Shown here piece by piece: positions 46,559 through 59,774 of a stretch of 64,000 bases of DNA; the first letter of the stretch is position 1, and each line of letters opens with the position of its first letter. Source of the DNA: Tetracentron sinense (taxonomy: Eukaryota > Streptophyta > Magnoliopsida > Trochodendrales > Trochodendraceae). Under the pieces are notes generated by a model. That model saw only the letters and a list, made by a program, of their open reading frames with translations. It had not been told where the DNA came from and did no database searches. The position numbers and the translations under genes were made by a program. The DNA is taken from positions 33,116,441-33,180,440 of the forward strand of contig CM026568.1 of assembly GCA_015143295.1 (NCBI GenBank). The letters run 5' to 3'.

Positions 46559-46895
46559 ATTTTCTTTTCTCTTTTTTCATAAAATTGGGTTGGTGTTCAG
46601 TGTAGGTAATGTATGGAAATGAATGCATTGAATGGAAGCCCAGTCATTGAGAAGCAAGGAATCTTTCACAGGCAAAAGGTCATGGGGACTTACCATCTGT
46701 TATCCATGGATCTACGACTGAGAAACGGTATCCAAGCTCCGTGGCTAGTATGCTCTCTTCGGACTTTTCAAACTTAAAAGGGAAATCAATCAAGACCTGT
46801 TAAATTAATTATTTCCTATTTTACTCCCATTCTACCTTTGATCCGGCCTCTTGGTGTGGAGATTCCATCCATCTTTTTAAGTGCACCATGTCCCT

Positions 46896-47690
46896 TATTA
46901 GGGAAATATTATGTTAGGAAAATAATGATGTAATATCTATGAGATACACAAGATCTCATAGACAATATTGGATTAGCATCAATCAAGGATTTGATTAAAA
47001 TTTGATTAGATTAGGGTTTTTTTTATTCCGCTTTTCCGGCGGGTGGTGCCACCACCGCCCGCCGGGTATGAAACCTTTGATTTTTATTTTTGTTTTAAAT
47101 AAAAACTCTACTATCATCCTCTATATATTTACAATCCTAAGTTTTCATACTCATACTCATGCCTCACGATCTCTTTTTTCTTTTCATTTATTGAAGACCT
47201 CTCCAACGAGAGTTTTTTCTTTAAATCGCGGGGTCATACATCATGTGTTTTGGGAGAAGATCATGACAGCCTCATCTAGTGGGCTACCGGCTCCGACAAA
47301 CTCAAGAATGAGCGGGATGCGATAGAAATGAACTTCACAGACCGGCGATGAACACCAAACAGAGATCTATTCGTCAACAAATTATCTAAGAAGATCAGGG
47401 GTGCGGAGTACTCAACTTGTGGCAAACACATGAAGATCTCGATCCGCATGTGTTTGAGGGGGAGTATTAGAGAAATATTATGTTAGGAAAATAATGATGC
47501 AATATCTATGAGATACACAAGATCTCATAGACAATATTGGATTAGCATCAATCAAGGATTTGATTAAAATTTGATTAAATTAGGTTTCTATCTTGAGGTC
47601 AATGTAATCTCTATATAAACCATAGTTGTGTCTCTTTGTAATCATCTTGAGAATTTAATAATATCAGTTTCTCTTCATCCCCCAGGCTTA
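46896..47690 (+). mobile_element. small LTR-retroelement relic (TRIM/Copia-like)
   Basis: A ~116-bp direct repeat (46896-47011 and 47465-47583) lies at both ends of ~450 bp. The second copy is preceded by GTTTGAGGGGGAG, the purine tract typical of Copia elements. The interior has no recognisable protein. It is a broken, short relic; ends are approximate. Confidence 0.55.
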
Positions 47691-47762
47691 CCCTTCAAAT
47701 ATTCGAATGATAAATGGGAGTTAGATTTCAATGTGAAGGATTCAAATATTAGTGGAATTAGT

Positions 47763-48040
47763 TTAGGGATACTTCCAAAGTGTACTCCTAAATATACTCC
47801 AAAATCTTAACTGTTTATCTCAATTATTAAACGGTTGATGGGGATACACTAGCCCAATGGTAATGTATCCCCTCCTTAGGAGGTGGGCGTTGTTGATTTC
47901 CCCACAATTTGAGTTGAGCAGATACTAACCCCTAACCTTAGACTGTGCAAAAATAAATAAAAAATCCTGGCCCTTAGTGGTTACTTATAAACAGTTACGA
48001 TTAGGGAGAGTATTTAGGAGTACCCATAGACTGACTCTAT
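47763..48040. mobile_element. MITE with AGTCTATGGGTACTCC ends (copy 2)
   Basis: The right end, inverted, reads GTCAGTCTATGGGTACTCCT, as at 40505. The left has AGGGATACTTCCAAAGTGTA and TCTTAACTGTTTATCTCAAT. The centre carries extra sequence relative to copy 1. Confidence 0.6.
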
Positions 48041-48515
48041 TATTGCACCCTATAATACCCCATAATACATCTTGCCCACACCAACTCAGCAATTGGGACT
48101 GCACAATCAATGACACATCTTTTTTAGTCTTGCATAATTTAAAAAGATTGGCTGATACTAACCATCCAACCTAGAGATGGAATTTTGGAGCCTGGAAATT
48201 TTCATGTCAGTGGTTAAGGTTCGTCTAGTGGTTTCAATGGACTGATTTATAAGGGACTCTGACTATGGCCAACCGACTGCACGTCTGAAATGGATCATCT
48301 AGTGTGCTCCATGTATTATGGAGACAGACTGCATTTAGAATGACAACTAATTCGTTCATCCATAATGAATGGTAATTTAGTCAGTTAGTAGTTCCTAATT
48401 CTATTGTTATTCCTAACTCAGACAAATATTTATGAAACTAAAGGACAAATAGCCTGAAGCGACCATTTAATTCGCTAATGCCTACTTGCTTTAAAGCAAA
48501 CATGACAGACTTCGT

Positions 48516-48971
48516 CATAGTTTTAAAACTCGCCGAGTCGACTCGGCTCGGCCAGGTTTCGAGTCGAGTTTCAAGGAAAACTCGGTTTTGTCGAAAACTC
48601 GCTCCGACTCGCCCCCGACTAGCCCCGACTCGCCCGAGTTTTTGCACATTTTTTTTAAAACTAAAAATTGAATAAACTGCCTACCCGATTGACTAAATTA
48701 TGTTTTTTTTCTTTTTTTTGACACACCCCATTCATTTTTAAGTATAAATACAAAACAAAAGGGGGATGTTTAATATATATTGAATTATATATCTTATTTT
48801 AGGCATGGTTTATCATTAATTTTGAATCTATACCATATATATTATTAGAAAAATATTATATATGTCCGAGTTTTAGGTGTCATTACTCGGACGAGTTTTG
48901 CCCGAGTTTCCGAGTTGACTCTACTCGGCAAGTTTCCGAGTCGAGTCGAGTTTTCGGGTTTTAAAACACTG
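48516..48971. mobile_element. hAT-type non-autonomous element (456 bp)
   Basis: Ends CATAGTTTTAAAACTCG and, inverted, CAGTGTTTTAAAACCCG match the frequent plant hAT end CAGTGTTTTAAAA. GACTTCGT stands on both sides (48508-48515 and 48972-48979), a perfect 8-bp duplication. Subterminal regions carry many CGAGTC/GACTCG words in both orientations. No transposase. Confidence 0.85.
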
Positions 48972-48979
48972 GACTTCGT

Positions 48980-49856
48980 TGCAGGGACTAGAATACCAGT
49001 TTGCTGTGCAATTCATTGGCCTGCCTCTGCTTCCCATTTCAACATGTTGCTAAAATTTGAGAAAAAGACCTCTAATTTAATACTAACAGCGATATCTTAC
49101 CCTAAGATTTTTCATGCTTAACACTATCAGTCATAATTCCTATAAGATTTCTTGTTAGCACACATGAGTAAATTCAATGAAGGTTAATTCATGCATTCTT
49201 TGTGGTATACCAGTTAATGCATGTGCTTGTGAATAAATAAATAAAATTATAGTAATATTATACCGATCAAAGAAAATTATAGCAGTATCACCAATATTTG
49301 TATGCAATGCGTAATGGATAGATGAAATTAGCTTCCTAGAGCTAAAGATCAATGATTATATATGAGATTGGAATGTTTGAGGAATCACCATATAGTATAA
49401 TCAAGAGAATGATGAAGATGAAGGGATGTTACTCACTTTCTTGGATGGATGTGTTCTACCCAATGCACAATGCCACCATCCACTCCATTTGATGCATCAT
49501 CAACAGGATTTATTAGAGATACGGTGGTTCCATTGCACGCTTCTCCCAGATCTCATTCTCATAAGAAATCTGTGCAATCATCCAAAAATCCTTCGAGTTG
49601 AATGCAAAAATATTAATAGAAACCAAACACACCCTAATCATATGGCTCCAAGCCATAAGCAAACAGTTATCTTGGCACCAGCATCTACTACGATTTCTAT
49701 GACCCACTCACTTCCAAATAAACGAGGCCATGACAGGTACTGCACAAGGCAATGACACCTGCACTAAAGAAACCATATCAAATTAAACAATTATAGCAAT
49801 TAAGTGGTTACTATATCTAAAAAGAAATCCAAATAAAAAACCAAAACAATATTGAC
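48980..49856. other. no recognised gene; weak exon-like segment
   Basis: A plus-strand frame at about 49449-49594 reads STPFDASSTGF and ends SSKNPSS-stop, with a composition like a protein C-terminus. I see no family and no clear splice context, so I do not call a gene. Confidence 0.3.
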
Positions 49857-51417
49857 TTGGAAGATATACAAGACACAGAACTACTACTCAATGAAGCATC
49901 AAATGGATATGAGATAGGTAGAGAATAAAGGAATAACCGAAATAAAATTAATAAATCTTCATACAGTTTTAAATAAAAAATACCCATCTGGTACACCATA
50001 TATAGACCATCAACAAACAAGGAGGGGTTGGAAACTACCATTTGATGGTCCTGCACAACAACCTAGTTGGATGAAACCATAAACATCTGATTCATTTAAA
50101 TTTTAGTGGACCTATTTGCCGTATTTTTTATCATTCAAAAGAATGAGCTAAATATCTGATCATCTATCCAGCAAAAGATATCTAGGCAAGACCATAGTGA
50201 CAAAGTCGGGGTTCGGGAATAATTCGGCGGGGCTCAAGTTCAAAAAATTCGGAAAAAAAGGAAAAAGTAAATTAATAATTATAAAAATATGCGGAACAAT
50301 TTGATTAAAATATATACAAAATAAGTAATTTTTTTTAATAATTCGTAAAAAATGCGAATAATTCGTAAAAACAGCATTTTTTTTTATATAAAAAACGTGA
50401 TTTAAAAGCCAAATATTTCGGCAACCCAAAAATTTGCGAAAAAAATGCCGTTTTTTGTTACTTGGGGCAGGACATAAATAAAATGTGTCCACCTATCTTC
50501 ATTGGCACCACCTGTTACTAGAACATCTTTATGGTCCACAGGATAAGAACCTTACATTTCCTCACTATAGATCACACATATGTACAAATACATACAAACA
50601 TGATGATGAAGATACTAAAGAAATGATCCTGCGGCTCCTACCTAATCATTCTACAGAATCACCTGCACCGTCATTGACTGTAACAACTTTTCTTTGATGT
50701 TTGTTTAGAAGGTTTTTGAGCATCCACAGTCACAAAGTTTACTTCTCCAGATTTCTGAGTTGTAAAAGATGTCCCAAGAATATCACTGGGCCATATCACA
50801 GAACAACTGATACCTTACTCTAAATCTGAATGCCTAGCGAACAATTCTTCACTCTTGACATACAGAGATCTATGGACATGTTTTCCATTCCCGCAGATTG
50901 TGTAACTAAAACATGAAAATCCCTAACAACAGCTGCTTCATGTGGACTTTGACCACCTCCACATGTGACCTAAGATATATCCTAACAGGATTACTTGGGT
51001 CTTTGGCATTCCTATAACGTTAGGAACATCACTTGGTGGTGCTACATGTATGATTCATTACAGAAAGAAGAAACGGTACATGTAGAACATATGTGCGGGG
51101 AAGAAGATCCACCATTACATGTTTCCAGCCCAAGTGATCTCCTATGCCAATAATTAACATGATCAGATGCCCATACATATTCTTTATAGACCTTTAACTG
51201 GACTACTCCTCGTAACCAATGCAGTAGGGCATATAGTTATGATTGTTCAATCAAGTCATTAGGAGACCTTATCGCAAACCAATTAAATGATGGATCAATG
51301 TGTGCACCTGTATGCCTACGATTTGATCAATGAATAATAATAAAACATCCAGTGGTATCAATGAAAAAAAAGCACTGACGCTTTGAAAGCAATTGGAGAA
51401 AGGATCGATATTCGAAA

Positions 51418-51927
51418 TGTTACACGTGTTTGTGAAGTCAAATAAGCCTTTTATCTCTCTTGTATTGTGAGCCATTGGATTATATTGTAATCCAATGGTT
51501 GTGATGCCTCCTTTTGATATAAAGGGGTTTCTTGTATCCTTTGGGCATATGTATGGGAGAAAGGGGTGAGATTGAGTATTCTTCTTTTAGGGTTTCTTTT
51601 ACTCTTGTTCTAGAGAAGAAGACCTTGCTTGAGGGTTTTTCTCAAGTGTGAGAGAGAAGACAGTGAAGGTATTTTCTACCTTGTGGATGCTTGTAATCTT
51701 TCTTGAAAGTGAAGAAAATAGTTTACATTGTTCTCCCGTGGATGTAGGTTAAGTCTCTTGTGCATCTTCTCATTTTGATCCCCTTTTGTGCTTTACTTTC
51801 ATGGTTGCTTGCTTTGATAAGATTTATTGTCTATGGATTGAACACTTGGTAGCATGAGTGATGCAGATTTTATTTTATGCATATTTAGTGTTTGATAAAA
51901 TGTTGCAAAGGTAGAAAACCCATAACA
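51418..51927 (+). repeat. left LTR of the Copia element
   Basis: It contains GATATAAAGGGG (a likely promoter TATA region near 51516) and ends CCATAACA before the primer site. Confidence 0.88.
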
Positions 51928-54900
51928 AAGTGGTATCTGAGCCTTGGTTTGTTGTTTCACTGTATTTGTGAAGAAAGGGTTTTTTAATTTTGGGTGTTGT
52001 GATACTTTTGTTCACTACATTTTACAAATGGAGAAGGCAATGAAGTTTGAGAAGCTAAATGAGAGTAATTGGCCAATATGGAAAATTATGATGGAGGATT
52101 ATCTTATTGGTAAAGAGTTGGACCAGCCTCTTAGAGGGAAAAAAGCTCAACCCGTGGGTATGGAAGATTGGGAATGAGATATTCTTGATCGAAAATGTTT
52201 AGCGGCTATTAGGCCTTGCATTTCACCTTCAATATTATTTGATGTTTGTCAATGTAAGACTGCGGAGGAACCTTAGCAATCTTTGGAGCAATCATATGAG
52301 CAACCTTCTGGAGCAAATAAAATGCATGCTATGAAGAGATTATGTCTCTTGAAAATGAAAGAAGGTACCACAATATGGAAGCATGTAAGTGAGTTTAATT
52401 CTATTGCAGCCCAATTGAGATCTTTGAAGATCAATCTTGATGAAGAGATTTTATGTTTGCTTTTGTTGAGTTCCTTACCTCCTAGTTGGGATACACTTGT
52501 TACTACTGTAACAAACACAGTGGGCAACAAGTTCAAGCTACAAGATGTTGTTGCTTCATTGTTAAATGAAGAGACTAGAAAGGCCTCAACACAAATGTCA
52601 ACTGAATCTAATCAGGCATTGTCAGATGGTCAGAGAGGAAGGTCACAACATAGAGACCAATGTTTTGGATCTAGTAAGGGTAGATCTCAAAGTAAAGGAA
52701 GGTCAAAGTCACGAGGAAAAAATGTAACTTGTTGGTATTGCAAGAAACCTGGCCATACACGAAAGGAATGTTGGGCTTTGAAAAATAAGCAAAAGGACAA
52801 AGCAAGTGGCAACCATGGCGAAGCGAGCACTACATCTGATGGCGAGGATGGAGTCACCTTGAGTGTTGCATGTACAACATCAACTAGTGGAGAAACTTGG
52901 ATTTTGGATTCGGGTGCATCATTCCACATTTGTTCAGATAAGTTGAGTTTTTCAACATATAAAAATGTAGAGAATGGTTTTGTTTACCTTGGTGATGACC
53001 GTGCTTGCAAAATTTTTGGCATCGGTGATGTGATTATCAAGCAGTCAAATGGGAAGAAGCATACATTGAGGGATGTAAGACATATTCCTGAAATAACCAA
53101 GAATTTAATTTCAGTAGGATAATTGGATGACTCGGGATTTACAGTAACTTTTGGTAAGGGGTCATGGAAGATTTCAAGGGGTTGCATGATGGTTTTAAAA
53201 GGACAAAAGGATGGGAGTCTATACATTCTTCATGGCACAACTCAAAAGAATGACTATGCAAAGAATATTGTTACAACATCTAGCAAACTTGAAGATATAC
53301 ATATTTGGCATAATCGTTTGGGTCATCTTAGTGAGCATGGTATAAAGGTTTTACAAACTCAAAAACTCATTCCTAGTTTTGAGCATTCTTTTCTTGATTT
53401 TTGTGATCATTGTGTCATGGGTAAGCAACAAAGAGTTAACTTCAAAAGAAATGAATCTCATAAGAAAGGAAAGTCATTAGAGTTGGTATATTCAGATGTT
53501 TGTGGCCCTTTGGATGTTAAGTCCCTTGGAGGAGCTTCTTCTCTTGTTACATTCCTTGATGATTATTCTAGGAAGTGTTGGTTGTTTCCTTTAGCATCTA
53601 AGGATCAAGTTTTTGATATTTTCAAAACTTTCAAGGTTTATTAAATGCTTGCAAATTGACAATGGTAGTGAATTTTGCTCTACTGCTTTTAATACTTTTT
53701 GTAGTGAGAATGGAATTCGCAGGATAAAGACTGTTCCTGGGATACCACAACAAAATGGTGTCATTGAAAGGATGAATAGGACCATTTTGGAACATGTGAG
53801 AAGCATGTTATCTCAATCAGGTCTTGGCAAACAATTTTGGGCTGAAGCTGCAAATACAGTTATGTACTTAAAAAATAGATCACCAAGTGCACCCTTAGAT
53901 GGTGAGATCCAGGATATCCTTTGGAGTGGTAGAAGTGTGTCATATGACCACTTGAGAGCATTTGGGTGTGAAGCTTATGTTCAAGTATCAAAAGAAAATT
54001 GAACTAAGCTAGATGCTAAGTCAAGGAGATGTGTTTTCCTTGGATATGGTGGTGATGATAGAGGATATAGACTTTGAGATCCTGTTGTAAAGAAGACAAT
54101 AAGAAATAAAGATGTCATTTTCAATAAGGATACGATGTTTATTAAAAAGAAACAAGAAGAGCAAGAGAAAAAGGGAGTTGTTGATATGCAAGTTGAGAAG
54201 TTCATCATTCCCTCTCGGCAAGTACGTGAAATTCAGCCTCATGTCCATGATGATGATGATGTTAATCATGAAGGAAGCACAGAATTAATGGGGCATCAGC
54301 ATGATAGCTCCATTGAAAGTGAAGAAAATCTTCCAGTGACACCTATACAAGAAGTAAGGAGATCAACACGTCCTCATAAGCTCACAAAGAGGTATTCTCC
54401 TTCCTTATGCTATGCTTTTTTACTGATGGTGGCGAACCTGAATCTTTTCAGGAGGCTTTAAATTGTCCAAATGCTGATAAATGGCAAATGGCAATGAAAG
54501 ATGAGATAGATTCTTTGCATTAGAATGTTACATGGGAGTTGGTAAAACTTCCACTTAGGAAGAAAGCATTGAAAAATAGATGGGTGTATGCAATCAAGTG
54601 GGAGGCTAATGGCTCTATGCGATATAAAGCCAGGCTTGTGGTGAAAGGCTAAGGACAAAAACCAGGTATTGATTTTAATAAAAATTTTGCTCATGTTGTA
54701 AAACATAACTCAATTAGAGTAGTTTTGTCTTTGATTGCAAAGTTGAATTTGGAGCTTGAACAACTTGATATTAAGAGAGCATTCTTGCATGGTGACTTGG
54801 ATGAGGAAATTTACGAGCATCAACCTGAAGGTTTTGAAGATAAAACCAATCCTAACTTGGTTTGAAAATTGAAGAAGGGGTTATATGGTTTAAGACAAGC

Positions 54901-56057
54901 ATCGAGGCAGTGGTACAAGAAGTTTGACACTTTTATGCAGGAAGAAGGTTACACAAGGTGTGAATTTGATCATTGTGTATATTTTAAGGGGTCAACATTT
55001 GGTAATTTCACTATTTTGTTACTTTATGTTGATGATATGTTAATTGCTAGTAATGATTTGATAGAAATAAGGAGCTTGAAGCTTGATATGTCTAAACACT
55101 TTGCCACCAAAGATCTCGGGCCAGCCAAGAAGATATTGGGCATGCACATTCACAGGGACAGAAAGCAAGGCAAGCTTTGGTTGAGTCAATCTGAATATAT
55201 TTCTAAAGTTCTTGAGCGTTTTAATATGATTGACTGTGTACCTATTTCCACACCATTAGCTGGTCATTTCAAATTATCCAAAAGAATTTCTCCAATGAGT
55301 GAGGTTGATAGAACAAAGATGGCGAATGTTCCTTATACTTCTGTAGTTGGTAGTTTAATGTATGTTATGGTTTGTACAAGGCTAGATATAGCACACGCAG
55401 TTGGAGTTGTTTCATGGTACATGTCCAATCCAGGATGGAAACATTGGCAAGCTGTAAAGTGGATTCTACGATATTTGAAGTGGACACGAAATGTGTCCTT
55501 ATGCTTCGGAAGTTTACAATTAGAGGTTGTTGGTTTTGTGGATGCTGACTATGCAGGTTATTGTGAGACTCGAAAGTCCACTACTGGGTATGTATTCACA
55601 GTTGGTGGTGGTGCAATTAGTTGGACGTCAAGGCTGTAAAATATTGTTGCGTTATCATCAACTGAAGCCGAGTATGTTGCTTTGACAGAAGCAACAAAGA
55701 AAATGATTTGGTTGAAAAGATTACTTGATCAATTTGGAGTGAGGCAGGAGGGATATGTCATGCATTGTGACAATCAAAGTGCGATTAATCTTGCCAAAAA
55801 TGCAGTTTATCACTCTAAAATGAAGCATATAGAGGTTCAATATCATTTCATTCGATTGGCTTTAGAGCGTGGCGATCTGCAAGTGGATAAAATCCACACT
55901 AAGAGGAACCTAACTGATATGTTGACAAAAACCATTTCACCCGAGAAGAATCAAATGTGTAGAAGACATTTGGGGCTGGAAGAGCCATAACCTAGGGGTT
56001 GGAGAACAATGCATAACTGGTAGTTTTCTTGAGGGTTGGTGATTTGCCTTTAAGTGG

Positions 56058-56547
56058 GCCATTGGATTATATTGTAATCCAATGGTTGTGATGCTTCCTT
56101 TTGATATAAAGGGGTTTCTTGTATCCTTTGGGCATATGTATGGGAGAAAGAGGTGGGATTGAGTATTCTTCTTTTAGGGTTTCTTTTACTCTTGTTCTAG
56201 AGAAGAAGACCTTGCTTGAGGGTTTTTCTCAAGTGTGAGAGAGAAGTGAGATAGAAGACATTGAATGTATTTTCTACCTTGTAAATGCTTGTAATCTTTC
56301 TTGAAAGTGAAGAAAATAGTTTGCATTGTTCTCCCGTGGATGTAGGTCGCATATTGTGGCCAAACCATGTAAGTCTCTTGTGCATCTTCTCATTTTGATC
56401 CCCTTTTGTGCTTTACTTTCATGGTTGCTTGCTTTGATCAGATTTATTGTCTATGGATTGAACACTTGGTAGCATGAGTGATGCAGATTTTATTTTATGC
56501 ATATTTAGTATTTGATAAAATGTTGCAAAGGTAGAAAACACATAACA
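56058..56547 (+). repeat. right LTR of the Copia element
   Basis: It is homologous to the left LTR from GCCATTGGATTATATTG onward. Its inner boundary is hard to fix, so the start is approximate. Confidence 0.8.
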
Positions 56548-57104
56548 CGAAATAGCAGACAAGTTTTTCTACTCCCTAACTTATACCCCAAAGGAATAAT
56601 CTCTCACCGTGTTGGGTCTCTAAATGATCTTTGACAACAGTAAGCAACTTGTCCAGCTTTCTCACAGCATAAAAGGATGGGTATTTATTGTTTTCTCCAT
56701 TGTGTCATCACCCACACATGGCTGAGCATTGTTTGAAATGGAAAACGTAACAAAGCGTTATTTAGGGGATTTTAGTATATGGAGCAAAAAGTGCCCATAT
56801 TGTGTCAATTAATGTCCAGCATAATATTTTACCACTGCAGTTTGGAAATGCTTTGGTTGTGAATGAAAACATTTATCAACTGTAGGTTGCAATTCTTTAA
56901 GCCCATTCCTGAGAAGATGCAGAAAGCATTATAAATTGAGAAGGATGAAAGCAAGAAATTATGTGGTATCAAAATACTGTAAACAAGGATTAGAAGCATG
57001 TTAGCAAGAAACAACAATTCTTTCCGACTTTAAGTTGAAGCATGATTAACACCACCAGCAACCCATATAGGCTATACATTATCAAAATGTATATATATAT
57101 TTTT

Positions 57105-57295
57105 TTGGAACTCGGGGTGTCCCCAACCCTTTGGGGTCAGGACTAATCCCTGAGGGTGCGACGTGAGCCTGCAACCCGCCACACTAGGTAAGTCCGGGTA
57201 AACCCATGGGGGCTGGCCCCAAAGGGGAAGTGAGAAATGGAACCCAGGACCTCCCACTTGGGGAAAGGCCAAGGAACCAGAGGAGAGAGACAATA
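57105..57295 (-). mobile_element. candidate tRNA-derived SINE (Au-like)
   Basis: On the minus strand, TTGGCCTTTCCCCAAGTGGG could be an A-box region and GGTCCTGGGTTCCATTTCTC a B-box region about 15 bp on. A body with GGTTTACCCGG and GGGTTGGGGACACCCC follows, then a short A/T-rich tail. Copy C holds only the tail-side part (about 63137-63198). The promoter-box reading is inference from pattern. Confidence 0.4.
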
Positions 57296-57775
57296 ATTTG
57301 TTTCTACAACTTCTCTTTCTGGGGTGCAACCTCAAAAACTATGCAAAGAACATCATCCAAACAAGCTATAGGTCCAGCCTATCATAACAACACAAGTGTG
57401 TGTCGGAAAACGTAAGTTGACTATATCCTACTTGCCAATAGGGAGCTCTGATGGAACACTCCTTGAATCTTTGGCAATGGGGTGTCGAACCCGTAGGTCA
57501 ATTTAACAGTGCTTTGTGTCGCAATTGTTTGATCACAGGCTCGATTCCAGGTTACCACATGACAAAATATAAAAATGTAGATGTGAACATCTGATCGATG
57601 AGTAAGCATCAGCCTAACATGATCAGCCTTCCAATATAGCCAGAAAATGGGAAGGTACTCTGATTATCAGAGAACATGCACCCCAAGAGTCTCAACTAAG
57701 AATCCAGTCTCGTGGACAAGTTCATTTTTTAAGAAATTCAGAATGTCTTCTTGTGTTAGTTTTGTAAGACTTCAA

Positions 57776-57905
57776 TGTTCTCTCTTTCCCCTCTGAGCAA
57801 TAATTTGCAGAGACTAAATCCAATCTTCAACCCATGTAGATATCACTACTTTCTGTTCTCTCTTTCCCCTCTAGGAAATCATTTGCAGAGATTAAATCCA
57901 ATCCC
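57776..57905. repeat. ~80-bp tandem duplication
   Basis: TGTTCTCTCTTTCCCCTCT ... TTTGCAGAGA(C/T)TAAATCCAAT occurs at 57776 and 57857. Copy C keeps only the end of this unit. Confidence 0.85.
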
Positions 57906-58343
57906 CAAAATATCTGCAAGCCCATGTAGTAGATATCCTTAATTCTTAACTAAGAAACGATTAAACCCATCTACCTAATTCAACCAAAACCCTATTTTCC
58001 AAATAATTTATGATTTAACATTGATTAAAGTAGATGAAACTAAAATAAAAGGAAACGAAACCATTCAACAACCAGTTCATCCATCTACTATCGTGGAAAC
58101 CCAATCCAAATAATAAAACAACTTTCTATGGAAGGGAAAGATAGATACCTGGGAATAATTTGGAGATGCATTTGAATGAAACTTGACACTACATGATTTC
58201 TTGATAAGCGTCGGAGTTTCATAGCGCCCTGACCGTTGGAGTTGGATTCCTCTCCCGCCAAACAGGTTTTATGCAATAGCAATGGAAAAATGAGAAACAT
58301 CTGGTTTTGGTTGGGTGGGAACTGGGAAGTAATGGGAGGAGCA

Positions 58344-58572
58344 GTGATTAGCGGACCCATTGGTCCGCAACTTATCTTACGCCCGTGTCCTCGTGTCCCT
58401 TTTAACACCTCCTTAACCCTGGTTAAGTTTAAGAAAATTAAAGTTAAGATTTTGGAAGGTTGGATTGGCTAACCATAAGGGTGAGCGAATCTTAGTCACA
58501 TTTTGTGTTTGTTTAAAAGTAGGGTTGAACCAATGAGAACCGGCCATTTCGTTATATAATGCTGGTCCGTTA
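58344..58572. mobile_element. MITE of the GGTTAA family (copy 4)
   Basis: GTGATTAGCGGACC at the left faces an inverse of TAACGGACCAGC at the right. It contains GTGTCCCTTTTAACAC and TTAACCCTGGTTAAG. The homologous copy at 63644-63880 shows it was present before the A/C duplication. Confidence 0.65.
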
Positions 58573-58692
58573 GGGAATGCTCTTCAACCCGTCTTTTATC
58601 CGAAGGGCAACGCAGGGTCTATTTTATTTTCATCCATTTTTTTCTTTGTAAAGAAAATAATAAAAATTAAATAGTGAAAAATTAAAAAAATG

Positions 58693-59774
58693 ATGGGCCA
58701 ACAAAATATTGTTACATTTCTTTCGGTAGCCTAGTTCAAATATATATATATATTTTTTTTGTGTTGTTAATAAAAAAGAAAAAGTGAATGAAAATGAAAG
58801 TGAACATATCATTACTCCTAATCAAAACATAAGTTTTGTGGTATTAAACTATGAGCCACTTTCCCAATGATTTGTTGAGCCCATCCACTATGCAAGGAAA
58901 TGTAAATCATTCAAGATGTGATTTGAACATGTTTAATAAAGCTTCGATGACAACATTTAGTAACAAGAAATGAATTAGTGCAAGATGAACCCAAGCATTC
59001 AAATTGCCTTAGAAGGCTCATAAAAGCCCAATAGCAAGAATTCAATTTTTTTCCAAATTCACTTTAGTACAACAGGTGTCGTTGCACCCCTAGAACAAGT
59101 TTAGAAAAAATTTTAAAAGATAAAATTATGGTGTCAACCGATTTTAAAGATAACAAGGAAAATGACCAAACAAATGTAACAACAGTGAGAGGTTGGAAGT
59201 TTACAACTGGAGCTAGCATTTCTCTTGTTGTCAGTGTTGAATGTTTCGACTACTTGCAATATTTTAAAACCCGATCCGATGTCGAGCAGTCTATAGTGGA
59301 CTGATCCAATCCGGTTGAGATTCTAGAAGCCAATTTAAGAGTTTCTAGGGTATAAGAAAACCAGAGTAAGCTGAAGTTTTGCTATTTTTCGGCAAGAAGT
59401 GACCTAACCTCTCTCTGTCCCTAGTGCACAGACCCAATCAGTCCGCCTCGAACCCACCGGATCGAGCGTTCTGGTGGTTTCATTGCGTGGGTCACCGGCT
59501 AATTCCAATCCCTATATATGTGGTAATTGGGCCTCAAACCCTTTAAAGGACATAGCCGAACTAGCTGTGGCTATGTGTCAACCCATTATGGGCTGTCACT
59601 AATTTCCTTGCGAAGGCCCCCTTTAAAGGCACAGCCCATTTGACTGTGACCAAGTTTTAGCTAGCTGATGCCTTGCCAATTGCCTCGGGATTTCGTTAGC
59701 AAGTAATTAATGCTGACAACTAAATCATCACAGTAGTTAAACACGTGTGCTAAAAGTGGCTTTGGCGCGTGTAT
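58693..59774. other. spacer between copies A and B
   Basis: No gene recognised. A TATTTTAAAACCCGATCCG word near 59265 resembles hAT ends but has no partner I could find. GGCACAGCC-type words repeat near 59545-59650. Confidence 0.45.

Larger units (their letters stand above)
51418..56547 (+). mobile_element. Ty1/Copia LTR retrotransposon, nearly whole but broken
   Basis: Fossil of 5.1 kb. The left LTR is 51418-51927 (TGTTACACG...CATAACA). The right LTR ends at 56547. CGAAA flanks both sides (51413-51417 and 56548-56552). Primer site TGGTATCTGAGCC, tRNA-Met type, starts at 51931. Parts in order: gag (about 52030-52700) with a CCHC knuckle CWYCKKPGHTRKEC, protease WILDSGASFHIC (near 52900), integrase (about 53290-54000; HNRLGHL, YSDVCGPLD), reverse transcriptase (about 54540-55300; LLYVDDMLIAS) and RNase H (about 55520-55980; DADYAGYCETRKSTTGY). 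The order IN before RT identifies Copia. The LTRs are about 97% alike by eye, so of the order of a million years or less. It is broken, with several up to about ten breaks. Confidence 0.93.
50680..58222 (-). pseudogene. unrecognised gene relic, copy A, split by a Copia insertion
   Basis: Exon-like pieces on the minus strand: 58222-58149 (MKLRRLSRNHVVS, then GT), 56908-56833 (after CTTCTCAG; NGLKELQPTVDKCFHSQPKH), a piece near 56690-56620 (KLDKL, then HSETQH), one near 51320-51250, a longer open stretch near 51240-51065 (LLHWLRGVVQLKVYKEYVWA), and a last piece near 50990-50685 homologous to the B exon. Exon 1 lacks one base relative to copy C, which shifts its frame. The long open stretch follows an in-frame stop, and the last piece has small insertions. 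Exon phases do not all fit, so pieces are missing or misjudged. I do not recognise the family. Confidence 0.45.
49857..58692. repeat. duplicated segment, copy A (interrupted by Copia)
   Basis: Except for 51418-56547, this stretch is collinear with 61462-64000 (copy C). Part of it (about 50494-51060) also matches 59775-60368 (copy B). Similarity is about 93-96% by eye outside indels. Copy C lacks most of A's 50610-51065 interval, while B retains it. The A/C homology runs to the window end, so C may extend further. Confidence 0.9.

Noticed and set aside
57105-57295. Possible tRNA gene
   Set aside because: The box-like words occur but no cloverleaf can be drawn; a SINE is the better reading.
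59260-59530. TTTTAAAACCCGATCCG as a hAT end
   Set aside because: No inverted partner or 8-bp duplication could be found.
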